Positions 1-12,009 of a stretch of DNA of 64,000 nt are shown here, piece after piece. Numbering within the stretch: the stretch's first letter is position 1; every line of letters starts with the position of its first letter. The notes under the pieces are model-generated. The model saw only the letters and a program-made list of their open reading frames with translations, did no database searches and was not told where the DNA came from. The stretch is from Dichetophora obliterata (lineage: Eukaryota > Arthropoda > Insecta > Diptera > Sciomyzidae), in NCBI GenBank assembly GCA_963920525.1, contig OY986435.1:273761348-273825347 (forward strand). The letters run 5' to 3'. Made by a program: the position numbers and the translations under genes.

Positions 1-345
1 ATCTGTATAGATTCAATCACACAGCACACAGTAGTCCTGAGTGATTCAGCTGTGACCAACCCACTGCTAAAGTCTTATATGATTTGATACCTCTTCGAAT
101 AAGCTTGTTAGGATTTATTTTTCTCACCGGCCATTTTGTGGTATGACGATTAAAGGGGGAAATATTTTATATCAAGCCTTTAACTCTACAAAGGATTGTG
201 ACTCTACCAGAATGATCGATGAGAAAAATATATTCTTACGAGCTTTACTCTATACAGAGTTGTTATTATTTTTGTTGGCGTCTTCACACTTACTTGATCT
301 AAATAGCTCACAATTAAAATGATGTAAAATTTCAAAGAATAGATC
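1..345. repeat. Left arm of an outer foldback element, cut by the window start
   Basis: Positions 30-150 match the reverse complement of about 3020-3130; both contain the ACCAACCCACTG and ATGATTTGATACCT blocks. Positions 240-340 match the reverse complement of about 2630-2720 (CTCTATACAG, a TTG-rich run, then CTAAATAGCTCA). The right arm would extend further left than this window, so the element is truncated here. No protein is encoded. Confidence 0.7.
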
Positions 346-476
346 ACAAATAATTATCAAAATTAAAAAAATATTTTATGTTTTTTCTAAGGAGATATAC
401 TTATGTCCTTATTTAAAAAAAATTAAACTTACTAACACTTACTTTTCAGTGTTCTTAGAATTAAATGTACTTCTTT

Positions 477-2480
477 AGACGTAGAATTACGTCTTACAGC
501 GCGGTTTGTATGGGGGTCATTTTCACAAATGTTTTCAAAGTGATATTTGACATTTTGGGGTATACCTACAGCCTTTAATATTCATCGTACAAAGAAAAAA
601 AAAATGCCAAAATATCAGTTTTATTGGGAATAAAACGAATATCTAATAAAATAGCAAAATCTTTGAAGATGAAAAATTCATATATTCGTAAAGAAATGCA
701 CAAGCTGCTTAGCTGCAGTAGTTGTTTATGCTGTTTTTAAGGTTGTTGTTGTTGTTGTGTTTGCTTGTTTGGTTCGTAATCACGTCGTTCGTTGTATTAC
801 TGTTTTTGTTGTTGTTTTTTATTAATATGTATGTAAAACATACATATATAAATACACATCAGTTGCTTTCAGTTTTTTTTTGTTTCCCAGATAACCAATC
901 GGTTCGGTTGAAAACGGTGTGCACTTTTAAAAGCACTGAAGCGGACCGTTTAGTTGCCAGCAAACTATGCATTGTGTGTTTCATATAAGTGTACCATTTA
1001 TTAAGTTAAGTTGTATATTAATGTTGAATTTCTATGATTTAAATACAAATTCTAAATGTTTGATAGTTTAAATTATTCTTGATTTTAAATACAAATTCTA
1101 GTTGTTTGATAACTTTAAATAGCTTAAACTCAGGTTAGAACAATTAATTGCTCTAACGAATTTTTTCCAAAGAAACAACAACAACAACATTTTCAATATA
1201 AAAATGAAAACATCACTAGCTGATTAATTAGTTAGCTGATTGATTAACTCGTTAGAGCAATTAATTGTTCTAACCTGACCTAAAGCTTAATAAACGATTT
1301 TAAACTATCAAACAACTAGAATTTGTATTTAAAATCAAGAATGATTTAAACTATGAAACAATTAGAATTTGTATTTATATCATAGAAAATCAACATAATA
1401 AGTAACAAGGTCATATAGAAAACTTCAAGCTGTATATTTAGTTTTTTTCTGTTAAACAATTGTAACCTTTTCCTAAAATGATTTTTATTAAGTTGCAACA
1501 ATAAACTAAACAATAAACGGCAACTCAACTGCACTACCTTGATTTCAATACAAGGGTGAAAAAAAAGGGAAAAAAAGACAAGAACAAACGACACATCCAG
1601 CGAATATGACATAAATTTCAATTCGATTCTTGATAAATATAAAAAAGGACTTTACATTTATATAGAGAACGGTTTAAAGGTACAAAAACATGTCGTTTTC
1701 ATACCAGCAAATCAGACGCTGCCGTTTTAAGTACCGTTTAGCTGGCACAGTAACATTCATGGCTTGTTGGGTTGTAATGCAATAGAGAATACAGATGCAT
1801 GTAGCTAGAGAGCCAGTATGTGGCTACAAAGAAATGTACTACTACTAGCCAAGGTTGCCAGTTAAAATTTAAAAAATCCGACAAAAAGTTACTTTTTTCA
1901 CAATAACATAAATTAAATACAACAAAAATTACCATTGTAAAGAAAAACTAAAAAGTTTCTGCAGCAATAAAAAAATATCAAAAAAAATCTCACGATCATT
2001 TAAAATTACCGCACAAATACCACGCGTTTTAAAAAAAAAGGCACAGTTTCGATAGTATCGTAAGTATAGACGTAGAATTCTTTTTTATATAGTAATAGAG
2101 AAAAATTCTGTTTTTTTCATTCATATTTTTAAAAACTATTTAAAAACATTTCATCTTCTAAATAAAAATTATTCAAAAACAAATTTGTTGTTTTTGTTGC
2201 CTTCTTTAAACTTACTTGATCTAAAAAGTCGAAAAGTTTTTATAAAACAAAACAAATTTTATTATGAATTTAATTGAGAGCTTTTTAGATCAAGTTAGTT
2301 TGAAGAAGGCAACAACAACAACAACAAATTCGTTTTTGAATAATTTTTATTTAGAAGATGAAATGTTTTAAAATAGTCTGAAAAATATAAATAAAAAACA
2401 AGAATTTTTCTCTATTACTGTATAAAAAAGAATTCTACGTCTGCACTTACGATACTATCGAAACGGTGTCTTTTTTTAAT
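477..2480. mobile_element. Composite interspersed repeat, copy A
   Basis: Positions 477-1350 are closely similar to the reverse complement of 53160-53878, and 1350-1930 to the reverse complement of 50690-51300. The shared order is a GACGTAGAATT end, a CAA/TTG microsatellite, paired AATTTGTATTT blocks, a TTAATTAGTTAG block and an internal segment around 1640-1930. Short ORFs here are low-complexity and differ between copies, so I call none. At 1200-1240 this copy keeps the uninterrupted site into which an RTE element inserted in copy B. The superfamily is not recognised. Confidence 0.75.
2040..2475. repeat. Long palindrome (hairpin) at one end of copy A
   Basis: The left arm (about 2043-2232) reads from TTTCGATAGTATCGTAAG through GACGTAGAATTC to a TTGTTG run and GATCTAAAAAG. 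The right arm (about 2278-2470) is its reverse complement with few differences, around a loop of about 45 bp. A single arm recurs at 49138-49330. It is a foldback or MITE-like structure without coding capacity. Confidence 0.75.
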
Positions 2481-2599
2481 AACAGGTGTTGGAAGCATTC
2501 AACGTAACGATTATACGGCTAATGAAAGGTGCTAAAAAAGTACTATATTTTTTCCGTGTAATTAGTCTGTTTAAAGTTGTGCAAATCAGTTGTGCAAAG

Positions 2600-3250
2600 A
2601 CAGTAAAAAAATAAAACTTTAAAAAGTATTACATGATTTAATTATGAGCTATTTAGATAAAGAAAGTTTGAAGAAGGCAACAACAACAACAACAACAACT
2701 ATGTATAGCATTGACTCTATACAGCAGACTAGACTCAAAATTAATGGTAGAGCCAGACCAAATAAGTTTAATAAATATCAAATAAATTTAAATTTAAAAT
2801 AACTGATCGATTTCGGTCAAAGTCATAAATAATTGAACATTTGGTTAATGTTAAAAAACTTTCAGTTAAAACACTAGCTTCTATCGAAGCAAAATTTGTT
2901 TCAATTCTATGGTGCACTTCGGCAAACTCGTCGAACTCCAATGAATATTGAAAAATAAGAAGCAACTAGAACAGACGGCAACCCTGGTAGAGTAAAAAGC
3001 TTAATCTAAAAATAGCTATGATATGATTAAGTGGCCAATGAGAACGTTAAATTCTTACGAATTTGTTCTAACAGGTATCAAATCATGAAAGCCTTTAACA
3101 GTGGGTTGGTGAATCACTCAAGACTACTGAAGTGGAAATGTAACAATTTTCGAAACAGGCTGTCTAGCCTGCTGTGTGGTTGACTCTTTACAGAGTTGTT
3201 GTTGTCTTCTTCGAGCTTTCTTGCTCTCAATAGCTCAAAACTAAATCATG
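2600..3250. repeat. Right arm of the outer foldback element
   Basis: This is the inverted counterpart of positions 1-345. The stretch at 2780-2990 has no counterpart in the left arm and may be an insertion. The terminal part (3120-3250, with CTGTCTAGCCTGCTGTGTGG) is also recognisable at 23690-23780, so the family is dispersed. Confidence 0.65.
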
Positions 3251-4108
3251 TATAAAAAATATATTTTGATAAGATAAATACAAAGTAACAATTTGTAACA
3301 AATGGAAATCGTCTGAATTTACTTAAAATATGAAAAATGTGAATTTTAATAAATAATTGGATTTTCAGTTTTAAGCGTCTTTTCTCACTTTTTTTTAACA
3401 TCATAAATTTCTTAGTATTTATCGTTTTGAAAATTTTTAACAAAAAGCACCAATTGCGCAGTAAAGGATTACATAAATTTATGATTTTTATTTTATGATG
3501 TTGAAGAGATGGAAAAAAAAATCGACTTCTTCGAAAAATCAAGGAATATTCTTACTAATAGTAAGTAATTTTTTTTTAAGGTGTAGCGGCACGATTTGAT
3601 AATTTTCTGAATTTTTTTGAAAATGGTTTTTTTATTCATACTCAAATGATGTATATAAACTATATTGATATTAATAAGTAAATGACAAAATATTCTTATA
3701 AATATTTAGTTTTAAGTTAAACAAGTGTTAACATATATTTTAATTTTTGTACAGGATTCTTAATTTTGTGGCTATTACTATAGCTTACGACCTTAACAAA
3801 AAAAAAAAATTTAAATTCCATTAGAAATATTTATTGCAACGTATAATTAATAATAAGTTTGAACTGTGCAAGAATATTATAACGATAGTCTTATTCCTTT
3901 TTGTTTAGTTCGTAGTGGAAACGCCGCGTTTCGCTAGCTACATTCAAGCATTTTAATTAGAAGATTTTGTGAGCTTGAATACAAGAACGAAAAATTTACT
4001 TTTACAATATTTTCACAGCTGCTGTACAATAAATATTTGTCATCAAGTTCTTTCTTATTTTTGACAAAAAAACCAAAACAACTGATATTTAGTGTAACTT
4101 TATTCAAT
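3251..4108. other. AT-rich stretch, nothing recognised
   Basis: Homopolymer-rich sequence. The one sizeable ORF (3246-3542, minus strand) has a lysine, isoleucine and phenylalanine composition expected of random AT-rich DNA. I see no domain, RNA or repeat. Confidence 0.5.
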
Positions 4109-4109
4109 T

Positions 4110-4360
4110 TAAAATACTTAAAAATTAAAAAAACTTCGAAGTCATAACTTTCATAAGTTCACCAAAATTTTCTTCAAATTCTTTAAAGGTAAAAGTGCAT
4201 TTAGTTTATAGACAGTTTCATATACCAACATAATCAGTTTAAAATACTCAAAAATTAAAAAAACTTCGAAGTCATAACTTTCATAACCTCACCAAAATTT
4301 TCTTCAAATTCTTTAAAGGTGAAAGTGCATTTAGTTTATAGACAGTTTCATATACCAACA
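4110..4360. repeat. Tandem duplication, two units of 130 bp
   Basis: AAAATACTTAAAAATTAAAA at 4111 recurs at 4241 with one change, and the match continues to TATACCAACA at 4221 and 4351. The two units differ at only a few positions, which suggests a fairly recent local duplication. Confidence 0.9.
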
Positions 4361-4364
4361 CAAA

Positions 4365-5879
4365 GGTGCCAACTTACGACGGGTCTGTAAAAAAATCATA
4401 TTTGTTTACTAGCATAGCTATTGGCTGCACGTAGAAGAGAGCTGTTTGATATATTCAGAAGAAGCGGAAAAGCACGTTGGCTGCTGCTATTTGACTATCT
4501 CTTGTTCAAGTTTAAACTTAGCTCTCCAAAAAACTGGAAGAATTGCGCAAAAAAATTGGCACATCATCAACGTTAATCGGAAGTGGAAGTCTTATAATTG
4601 CATAAAGCATGAGAATTGGTTGAACAGCACTTAATCTATTGAAGTTCCTGATGAGCTGAGTAGCTTTAATCATGGTAGACCACTACGTGTTAGACGAAAA
4701 AAGATTATTGACTCGGGTGTGGTTCACTCAATACCAAGAAAAATAAAACCCTAAGTTTAAAGTGGAACATTTACAGAATTTACCCATGCTACTAGAATAA
4801 AGTTGAACAAAAGTGGCAAAAGGGATGCTGCTACCATGCTTGGAGAACTGGTGTCGACTCCAGAAAGGCCACAAAAGGTAAAGGTTGCTTTTGATGTTGA
4901 GTAACGAAAAAAAAAAAAAAAGACAAAAATATTCACCTGATAGAGCATTGGCGTTAACCATATCGGAAAATTTTCAATTAGCAATCAATCGATCAATCAG
5001 TCCGATCAAATGGAACAGTGTCAGAAAGCCAAAAGTATGATTTTTCCAAAGTATGCTTGTTTAATTTTTTACGCCAGTTCGTGCAGTTATTAAAAAAAGA
5101 AGTGAAAATTGTCACTTAGGTGAGTTATTTTTTTATAAACATAAAAATAGAAAATATAATTAAAAAGGCGCATTAGGATAAAGCTGAACCCCTACGCTAT
5201 AAAATTACAATTTTCAAATTTATCATTCTTCTTATTTTTTTTTTATTTTTTTTTTATTTCTCTACTTGCAGACAGGCCTCTTATACGTTTCTGATCATAT
5301 GATTTGCCACATCTAAATACTTAAATTTTTTTTAATCAGAGTTTTCCGTCTTATATTAACAAAAATTTATACTGAAAATTTAAAAAGCTAAACTTAACGG
5401 GTTCTGGTAGTGAACATTAATGGGTTAATATGTACTGAATCGCAGGCTTAAGAACTATGTAAACTCTTCAAAAACATTTTAAATATCATACAAAATTAAC
5501 GTTTCCTAAATGAGTAAAGTCACTGGTTTCGCATGAATTTTGTTAGTCGTAGTTTTAAAGATGTGATAATATTTGAAGGCCATTATATTATTGAAACATA
5601 AAGGCTTTTCTATAAATTTATCTAACACACTTCAAATAATCCTCACCGCCTAAAATCAGCATCAAAAATAACCCAACTCACTCAGAGGAATGAAAAATAA
5701 AGCAAATACAAATTAAAAATTCTGAATATTATTGGTTTTGTGCTGTTGTTTAAACAGTAAGTTTAGAAATTTGGTTGCGCGCACAAAAGTAACGAGTGGC
5801 TAGGAGCTCATTCTTTAATATTCGACCTTATACAATGCAATGAACCGTTTAATCTCAAAAAGGTGTCAAACACATGAAA
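4365..5879. other. Unassigned sequence
   Basis: ORFs at 4446-4634 (plus) and 4728-4984 (minus) overlap in opposing frames and show no recognisable motif. 5200-5270 is T-rich. I can support neither a gene nor a mobile-element boundary here. Confidence 0.4.
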
Positions 5880-7130
5880 TTGAGAGAAGGACCAACAGAA
5901 ACAACAACAAAAACAACAACACCAAATAGACCAGTATCATACGGCATAACAAGATGTTTATGGAATTTCATAGGAAATCTATTTTTAAGAGCTATTTGAT
6001 AGCATAAAACGTCAGACTTAACGAACCAAGCAAGGTGCTAACAGCAAATGAGGATGCGCTTCGCCACTCCACCCCACCCTATTCCAAGCAGCCGGAAGCA
6101 CGCATTTGTGTGTTTGTATTTCGGCCAATCATCCGTGGAGCATAAAACCACAAACGTTCTGAAGTAGCCTTTAAGCAGCACAGTAAAGTCTAATAACAAC
6201 AAAAACAACAACAACAAAAACATCAGAAAAAATATTACAAATACACATGTACGCACATATACTATATACGAGTAGTGACCAACATCACCACCAACACCAC
6301 CAACACCACCAACACCACCGTAGCTGGTCAGAATATCGCACGGATTTTTTTTTGCTGTGTTCGTTGGTCGGTCGCACTTTGAAGTCACTACGGAAATCGA
6401 AAAAAACAAACATTAAACTGTAATTTTTTACGATGTTTATACTTCAAGCAAGTTCGAAAGCGGCATTGAGTTAAAAGCGCGAAACAGCATCCTTGCGAGC
6501 AGGAGTGGATGCTGACTAACGACTGAAGGAATTTCGCCACGATACGCTCGGTGTGCGAACAACGCGCGGCTGTGATATTGTTGTGTGTTGAAACTTTCGG
6601 TACTTTTTGCTGTTGTCATATATTGTAGCATGAATTCGGAAATCATCGTTGGAGTTTGTGGGGCCACCAATAACCAGAACAGAAACAAAAACAAAGACTT
6701 TATATTGCGGTAGGAGTCGCAACAGCATAAACAACAGCAGCTGAGTTCGTATCATTAAAAAGGACTTCGTGAGAACTGAATATATATATATATATGAACG
6801 AAGAGCGAGAATCTAGCCATTTGAGAGAGAAAGCTTTAAAACGATAGAGTACCAGATTATTGCAGCCAGCGCCCTGTATAAGCATAATTTTTAAAAATTA
6901 TGTAGTTTTGTCGCTGCTGAAGGCTCTCCACGATAAGGAAGAGTTTGCTGGCGACGACGTAAGAGTTAGTGTAAGAGTGCGTAAAGTCATGCTTCTGCTC
7001 ATTTTTGTATTACTACGATGCAAGAGATTTCTTATACGAGATAATGTTGCAGATGTTCATAAATGTCAACAGCAGCAGCGTGCCTTGACTAGGTCAGTTA
7101 CAAAAGCCATTAAGTTATAACATGTAGCAG
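5880..7130. other. Less AT-rich patch with CAA and ACC repeats
   Basis: This stretch is richer in GC than its surroundings (notably 6437-6700 and 6900-7100) and carries CAACAA-type runs at 5890-5925 and 6190-6220. Its ORFs on both strands are short, overlapping and contain simple-repeat peptides. It could be single-copy regulatory or untranslated DNA of a host gene, but no promoter or splice signal is clear. Confidence 0.3.
6287..6321. repeat. ACC/AACACC microsatellite
   Basis: A run of CACCAACAC units. It creates a glycine-glycine-valine repeat in the minus-strand ORF at 6038-6409, which I therefore do not call as a gene. Confidence 0.85.
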
Positions 7131-7489
7131 ATAACAATATTTTCAGATTTCAGGATTTTCTTGAGATAAAATAGCTATACTGGGAAGTAAAGAGAGCAGT
7201 GTCACATATCCGCATTTTAATATCTTGTGTCTTTTGGTAGAAACAATAAATTTTCAAGGAATCTAAGTTTTTCCGCAAGGATATAGGGACTTAATTGTTG
7301 TTATGGACTGATATCACTAGTAAATATTTTAACTAAATTTTAATGTACAAAGTGTGTGTCTAGCATGTTAGATACTTTACATACAAATTTGGGTTGCATA
7401 CAATCTTGTCAGTGAAACTGCTTGTGTAAATACTAAAAAAGCTAAAATACTTATTTAAACAAGCTAAATACTAAACTTTCGAATATTAA

Positions 7490-7860
7490 ATTCCGAGGCT
7501 GTGCGACCTATAACTCCAAAGCTATTCGATACCACAAGTTTGGGTGGTGTGGTAGGTACCACGTTGCATGGACAGCTCCACCATCACTTGTCCAACACCC
7601 AAAAAAATTTTATAAGGGAATTGGCATTAATTGTGGTCTGATACTGAATTTCATTGCTGTGCGAACTATAACTCCAAAGATATTCGATATTGTAAATTTG
7701 GGTGGTGTGTGAGTGCCACGCCCCCTTGTCAAACGCCCATAAAATATTATCAGTGAAACAGTACGAGTAAATTATTGTCGAATACCGAATTCCAAATCTG
7801 TGCCAAATTTCCAAAATAATTCCAAAGCTATTCGATATCGCAAATTTAGACTGTATGGGA
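7490..7860. repeat. Degenerate tandem or dispersed repeat
   Basis: Three imperfect units share a CTCCAAAG-like block, ATTCGATA, then TTTGGGTGGTGTG and (in the first two) a CCACG block, at roughly 7510-7590, 7670-7740 and 7810-7860. The pattern is typical of decayed interspersed repeats; the class is not identified. Confidence 0.55.
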
Positions 7861-9060
7861 GGTAATTTTGAGTATTTTAACTAAAACTCAAAAGTTAAAT
7901 ACTTTACTTTGTAAAGTATTAAATCTGCTACAAACATACTTTTTACCTTAAAATTTTTGTACAAATGTTTTGTTTTTACTAACAAAGAAAAAAAGCCAAA
8001 ATATACATCAAAGTTACATTTTTGAGCACTTTGAAATGGAGAAATTAAAGAAAACGGTTTTTTAAAACTCTTTCACAAATGTAGTATTCAGAAAATTTCT
8101 ACAAAAATCAAAAAATTCAAAGTAAAAAATTGAATGAGAGGTACAAATATATCATTTGTAAATATGTTAAAGATTAATAATATTAATAAATACTTTTTGA
8201 GTTAACTGGGGATATATTTTTCAAAACTCTACAAACTATTCTTAATCGAACTAGTGATGTAAGTATCGCCTCGCAAAAATGCTGCTTATATGTGTATTTT
8301 TTATTGATTCAAAAAATGTATTAGTTTTTGATATTTTTTCCTAAAGAATTATTTCCTAAAGAGCTCATTGCAAAAGCATGATATGCAACTCAAAAACAAT
8401 TTAAATACGAATTTTTTGCTATGAACAAATGCAATTAAAAAAGGAAACTTTTACGAAAAGTTTTTTAGTAATTAATAAACTCCACAATACTTAGTCATGT
8501 AAGTGTGTTTTTACGACATTTGATTTCAGAGTAACGGTTAATTGCTATTCAATTTATGAAGAGTTTGTTCAAATTAAGTTTGCCAAAAGCGCTTATTTTC
8601 AAAAATACAAAAGAAAATTGAAACTTGCTTTAACCAAAATGACTTATCACAACATAGCACTGCAAATTTTTGCGAAATTTGCTTCTGACAAAACATTTTA
8701 TTATGCTTTTTCCGTGCTTTTATCAAATGTGAAATTAAAAAATTTCGTATTCTTATCTGAAATAAAATAGATTTTTATGTTGATTTGTAATTAAAAGCAT
8801 TTATTTCAGATAGGTTAAGTTGTGTTTCAAAATTACATTAAAAATAAAATTTAATAAAATATAAACTTCAAACAAAAGAAAGTAAAACGAAATATAAAAT
8901 ACCAAAATAAAAAATTTCAACATTGCTTTGAAAACGTAAGCAACAAAAAATTCTTGTGCATATTTAATTTAATATTAAACATTCTCAGATATTTAATTTA
9001 ATAAAAAAGTATTTAGGGAAGCTTTCGACATAAGTCTGATTATGAGTTAATAAATAATTA
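7861..9060. other. AT-rich stretch, nothing recognised
   Basis: No ORF of note on either strand, no clear repeat pair and no RNA gene. Confidence 0.45.
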
Positions 9061-9099
9061 AAGTATAGGAATTCTCAGCGAAATTAATAAATTTAAAAT

Positions 9100-9456
9100 T
9101 TAACCCTGGAAGTCTAAATAAAACCTGATCGATATGCGGTTAAAATCCTTTTGGTAAACTGTCAAAGTTTTAAAAAAGAAAAATAGTCTCCAACCTTCTT
9201 TGTGGAAGGGCACCTCCCCAGTAAAAAGAGTGCTTCCAAAAGAAGCTAAAGAGGAAGGGAAAGTGTTGAATTCCATCCCTTCCACTTTCATACCCAGAAG
9301 GCATTCTTTTAACATATACATGTCATTTGGAGATATGCTTTCCTTAGTCTTCTCTAGAAAGGCTTCTATGACTTTTTCAATGAAAGAACTCTTTGAGCCT
9401 TCAATCAAAGTGTTCTTATAGGTGTTTTTCAGGAGATCTTTAAGAAAGCATTCCAT
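9100..9456 (-). CDS. Unassigned ORF, 118 codons
   Basis: I do not recognise this protein. The first half is charged and leucine-rich and could be helical (FLKDLLKN, FIEKVIEAFLEKTKES); the second half is rich in Phe and Gly. The stretch is less AT-rich than its flanks, which makes it look slightly more like coding DNA than most short ORFs here. The opposite strand is also open (9200-9421). The start codon sits in a CATTCCATGGAATG palindrome also found near 10990, so the ORF may belong to a dispersed repeat rather than to a host gene. No splice context or regulatory signal is visible. Confidence 0.25.
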   Translation of the reverse strand: MECFLKDLLKNTYKNTLIEGSKSSFIEKVIEAFLEKTKESISPNDMYMLKECLLGMKVEGMEFNTFPSSLASFGSTLFTGEVPFHKEGWRLFFFFKTLTVYQKDFNRISIRFYLDFQG

Positions 9457-9464
9457 GGAATGAA

Positions 9465-9690
9465 ATGGGTTTTATGGTTTGGGGGTTAACAAATCCCTGG
9501 GAAAATATCCCTTTTCCCGACATTCTAGTGATTTTGGTGTTGAAAATGAGAAGTGTTAGGGTTTTGTTCGAGGTTTAAAAAATTCCACGCAAAATACCCT
9601 TTTCCCGATTTTTAAAGCATTTTGGTGTTGGAAGTAGTAAGTGGTTTTGTTTTATTGAGGTCATAAAAAATCCCACGGAAAATATCTTAA
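9465..9690. repeat. Degenerate tandem repeat, about 88-bp period, three units
   Basis: CCCTTTTCCCGA followed by ATTTTGGTGTTG occurs near 9510 and again near 9597. A third partial unit carries AAAAATCCCACGGAAAATAT near 9665. Spacing is about 88 bp and divergence is substantial. Confidence 0.65.
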
Positions 9691-9699
9691 ACATATTTT

Positions 9700-10089
9700 A
9701 TAATTATACATAATTATTTACTTTAATTGAATTTAAATGCCATTTGAATGTCTTTCAGAAGTAGTTTAAAAAAATGACTCTTGAAAGCACATCTTTGAGG
9801 GTCATTGAGTTAAACAATACTTTCTAACAGTAAAAAATCAAATTCCTTAGTAAAGAATTTTGCTGGTTACCACAACGTTTCTTTCACATAAAAAGTTCAT
9901 AAACAATGTGCTTAATAATGTTAAAAATTTATTTGTGAGTACGCCAGAAAAGGAGCTTATTTGTTTTGTTGGGGGATATAATGTATAAAAAATTGCAAGT
10001 TCAAAAAACTTCCAAGACTTACTTTTATATATTTGACCTTTCTTATAAATTCTTGCCTCAAGCTGCAATAATAGCTTCAATATTACCCA
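9700..10089. other. AT-rich stretch, nothing recognised
   Basis: Contains one minus-strand ORF (9847-10080) without motifs. No repeat partner was seen in the window. Confidence 0.4.
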
Positions 10090-10620
10090 CTAATTAGCTA
10101 GATAGTCACAAGCCGATAAGTCTACTCAGTATTCTGAGTACAGTCTTAGAAAAGGTGTTAAAATATACAATTTATTTAAGATTTATTTATCATAATGATA
10201 TCATTCCAAAAGAACAGTTTGGATTTAGTTTACAATTATGTAAAAATAATTTCAATTCAATAAAATCAACTGCACTGGTTCTTTTAGATGTGGAATAAAC
10301 TTTTAACTTTGACATAACGGCTTGATATTTAAGCTTATCATTCTTAATTGGCCATTATTTACCATTAAAATCTTAAAAAAAAGTCTCTCAGAAAGTTATT
10401 TCTCTGTATGCATTAAAAAAAAATTTCTGATAATATGTAGTTTCTTGCAGGTGTACCCCAAGGAACAGTCCTTGTTCCGTTTTTATACATAATTTAATTA
10501 TTTTTGATATACCACGATTGAGAGATTGTGAGTATGTTGCATATGCAGATGATATCGGAGTATTTACATCGCATGAATTTGGTCTTATTTCTAGGAACAA
10601 TTTACAGTGCTCTGTATGAT
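10090..10620 (+). pseudogene. Decayed LINE reverse transcriptase fragment
   Basis: Read on the plus strand, 10105-10285 gives KPISLLSILSTVLEKVLKY, then PKEQFGFS and a LVLLDVE stretch ending at a stop. These correspond to the conserved RPISLL, QFGF and (D/L)LDV segments of non-LTR reverse transcriptases. Further on, 10450-10560 gives AGVPQGT and, in another frame, AYADD, the catalytic box. Stops and frameshifts separate the blocks and the finger region is shortened. Family-wise this is the Jockey/CR1 type; it cannot be placed more exactly. It is an old non-functional relic. Confidence 0.65.
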
Positions 10621-10951
10621 TATTTTATAAATTGGAAAATAAAAGAAAACCTAAACCTTTGCACTGTTTTACAAAAGCAAAACAAAAATATGCACATTTA
10701 ATACATTTTTCTCGGCTACAAGTCCAGTTGAGCTAGATACGTAAATTTTTTTTAAGCCAATTTCTGGTACGTGAAACTTCCCTAACTTGAAGTGTCAAGG
10801 GACCAGAATTTATCTTCGAGTTATAGAATAAAATATTATGTAAATACTTCAATTTTTGTCTGCGAAGTGATTTCTTTCCAAATTGTTGGCAGTGGAATAT
10901 CTTCAACTTCATCATCATCGGACTTATCACTTTTATATAGTCGGTAAGTCA

Positions 10952-11470
10952 GTAAGCACCCTCCAGGAAATGTGAGCATTCCCGGATGTTAAAAGAAAAC
11001 ATTCCATGGAATGTAGGAAGCATTCCCCTTTGTTGCACACTCCATTGCTTTTTTTACATAGCATGTCATTAGAGGGAAACGTTCCTCCCCGCTGTGTTAA
11101 AAGTCATATGGAAACATTCCTCTCCGCTGTCTTCAAAAGTGAAATGGAAGCAGTCCTCTCCCCTGTTTTAAGAAGTAATGTGGAAACATTCCTCTTCCTT
11201 GTTATGAAAATGGATTCGGCCAGGATTCGAGCCCGGGACCCCTGAGCGACAGTCGAGCGCGCTATCACTAGACTATCGAATTCTACAATAAGCGGCTAGA
11301 AAACAATGATATTAATATATTCTATTGTCATTGCTTGACAATAAATAAAAGTTTCCAAATGCATTCTTAAAGAAGCGGTTTGGAAACAATATAAATACAA
11401 AACTTCCCTTAAGCTTCCAAAAGATACGGTTTGGAAACAATATAAATACAAAACTACCCTTAAGCAAATT
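10952..11470 (-). repeat. Dispersed repeat with tRNA-like core and about 50-bp minisatellite, copy 1
   Basis: It matches 24117-24655 in inverted orientation almost end to end. From its right end inward it holds AAACCGCTTC blocks (locally duplicated at 11376-11465), a tRNA-like segment at 11213-11282, about four diverged units of GGAAACATTCCTCTCCGCTGT type at 11080-11210, and a CACCCTCCAGGAAA terminus at 10957. That terminus faces a similar one at the other end of copy 2, suggesting terminal inverted repeats. No ORF is shared between copies. Confidence 0.75.
11213..11282 (-). pseudogene. tRNA-like sequence inside the dispersed repeat (copy 1)
   Basis: On the minus strand an A-box-like TAGTCTAGTG and a B-box-like GGCTCGAATCC have tRNA spacing. 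The seven bases before position 8 (AATTCGA) pair at five of seven positions with CCGAATC after the T arm. The anticodon loop CTGTCGC would give GTC. The T stem has one mismatch. It looks tRNA-derived (Asp- or Glu-like) and could hold an internal pol III promoter. A functional tRNA is unlikely. Confidence 0.6.
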
Positions 11471-12009
11471 CAAAAAATCTTTACTTAAACAAAACATATA
11501 CCAACAAAATACACACAAGATATAATAACTTTTATATCTTTCGACGCAAGCTAACAAAGATTCCATGTAAATTTTTTTTCATGCTATCGTAGCGTGATGC
11601 TCCGACGAAGTCAATTCTTCGAATTACAACACACACAGAAATATTGAAGTTGTTGTAAGTCAGAGAAATTAGAGTTATGGAGATGAATAGGTATGAAAGT
11701 TTTCCTAATACAAATGAAATTTGTATTTCATTTGAAATACAAATGAAATATAAGTAAAATTTCTTGAGAAAGCAAAAAGCACAAATACTACTTCGAGTTA
11801 TGGAAAATTTTGATTTACGGAAGTTCGAGTGAGAGAAGTTTTACTGATCATGAGCGGATATCCGAAATAAATTATTCGAAAAGCGTTATTTCGACCATTT
11901 GACACCTGAAGCTTGGCTGATGTGATATTTCATTGAATTAAATATTGAAATATCTAATCGACCTATGTGTTTAGGTTTTCCCGATAAAAGGATTTTATGT
12001 GTTTTTTAG
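11471..12009. other. AT-rich stretch, nothing recognised
   Basis: A small direct and inverted AAATGAAATACAAATG cluster lies at 11712-11752. Otherwise no feature is supported. Confidence 0.4.

Noticed and set aside
722..988. Leucine-rich ORF resembling a membrane segment, with a sister at 53362-53613
   Set aside because: The hydrophobic run is a TTG microsatellite. The two copies lie in a dispersed repeat and differ by indels in the run.
6038..6409. Minus-strand ORF of 123 codons
   Set aside because: Its glycine-glycine-valine run is the ACC microsatellite, and the rest has no motif.
11213..11282. Functional tRNA-Asp gene
   Set aside because: Stems pair incompletely, the second copy at 24322-24391 pairs differently, and both lie in the same dispersed repeat.
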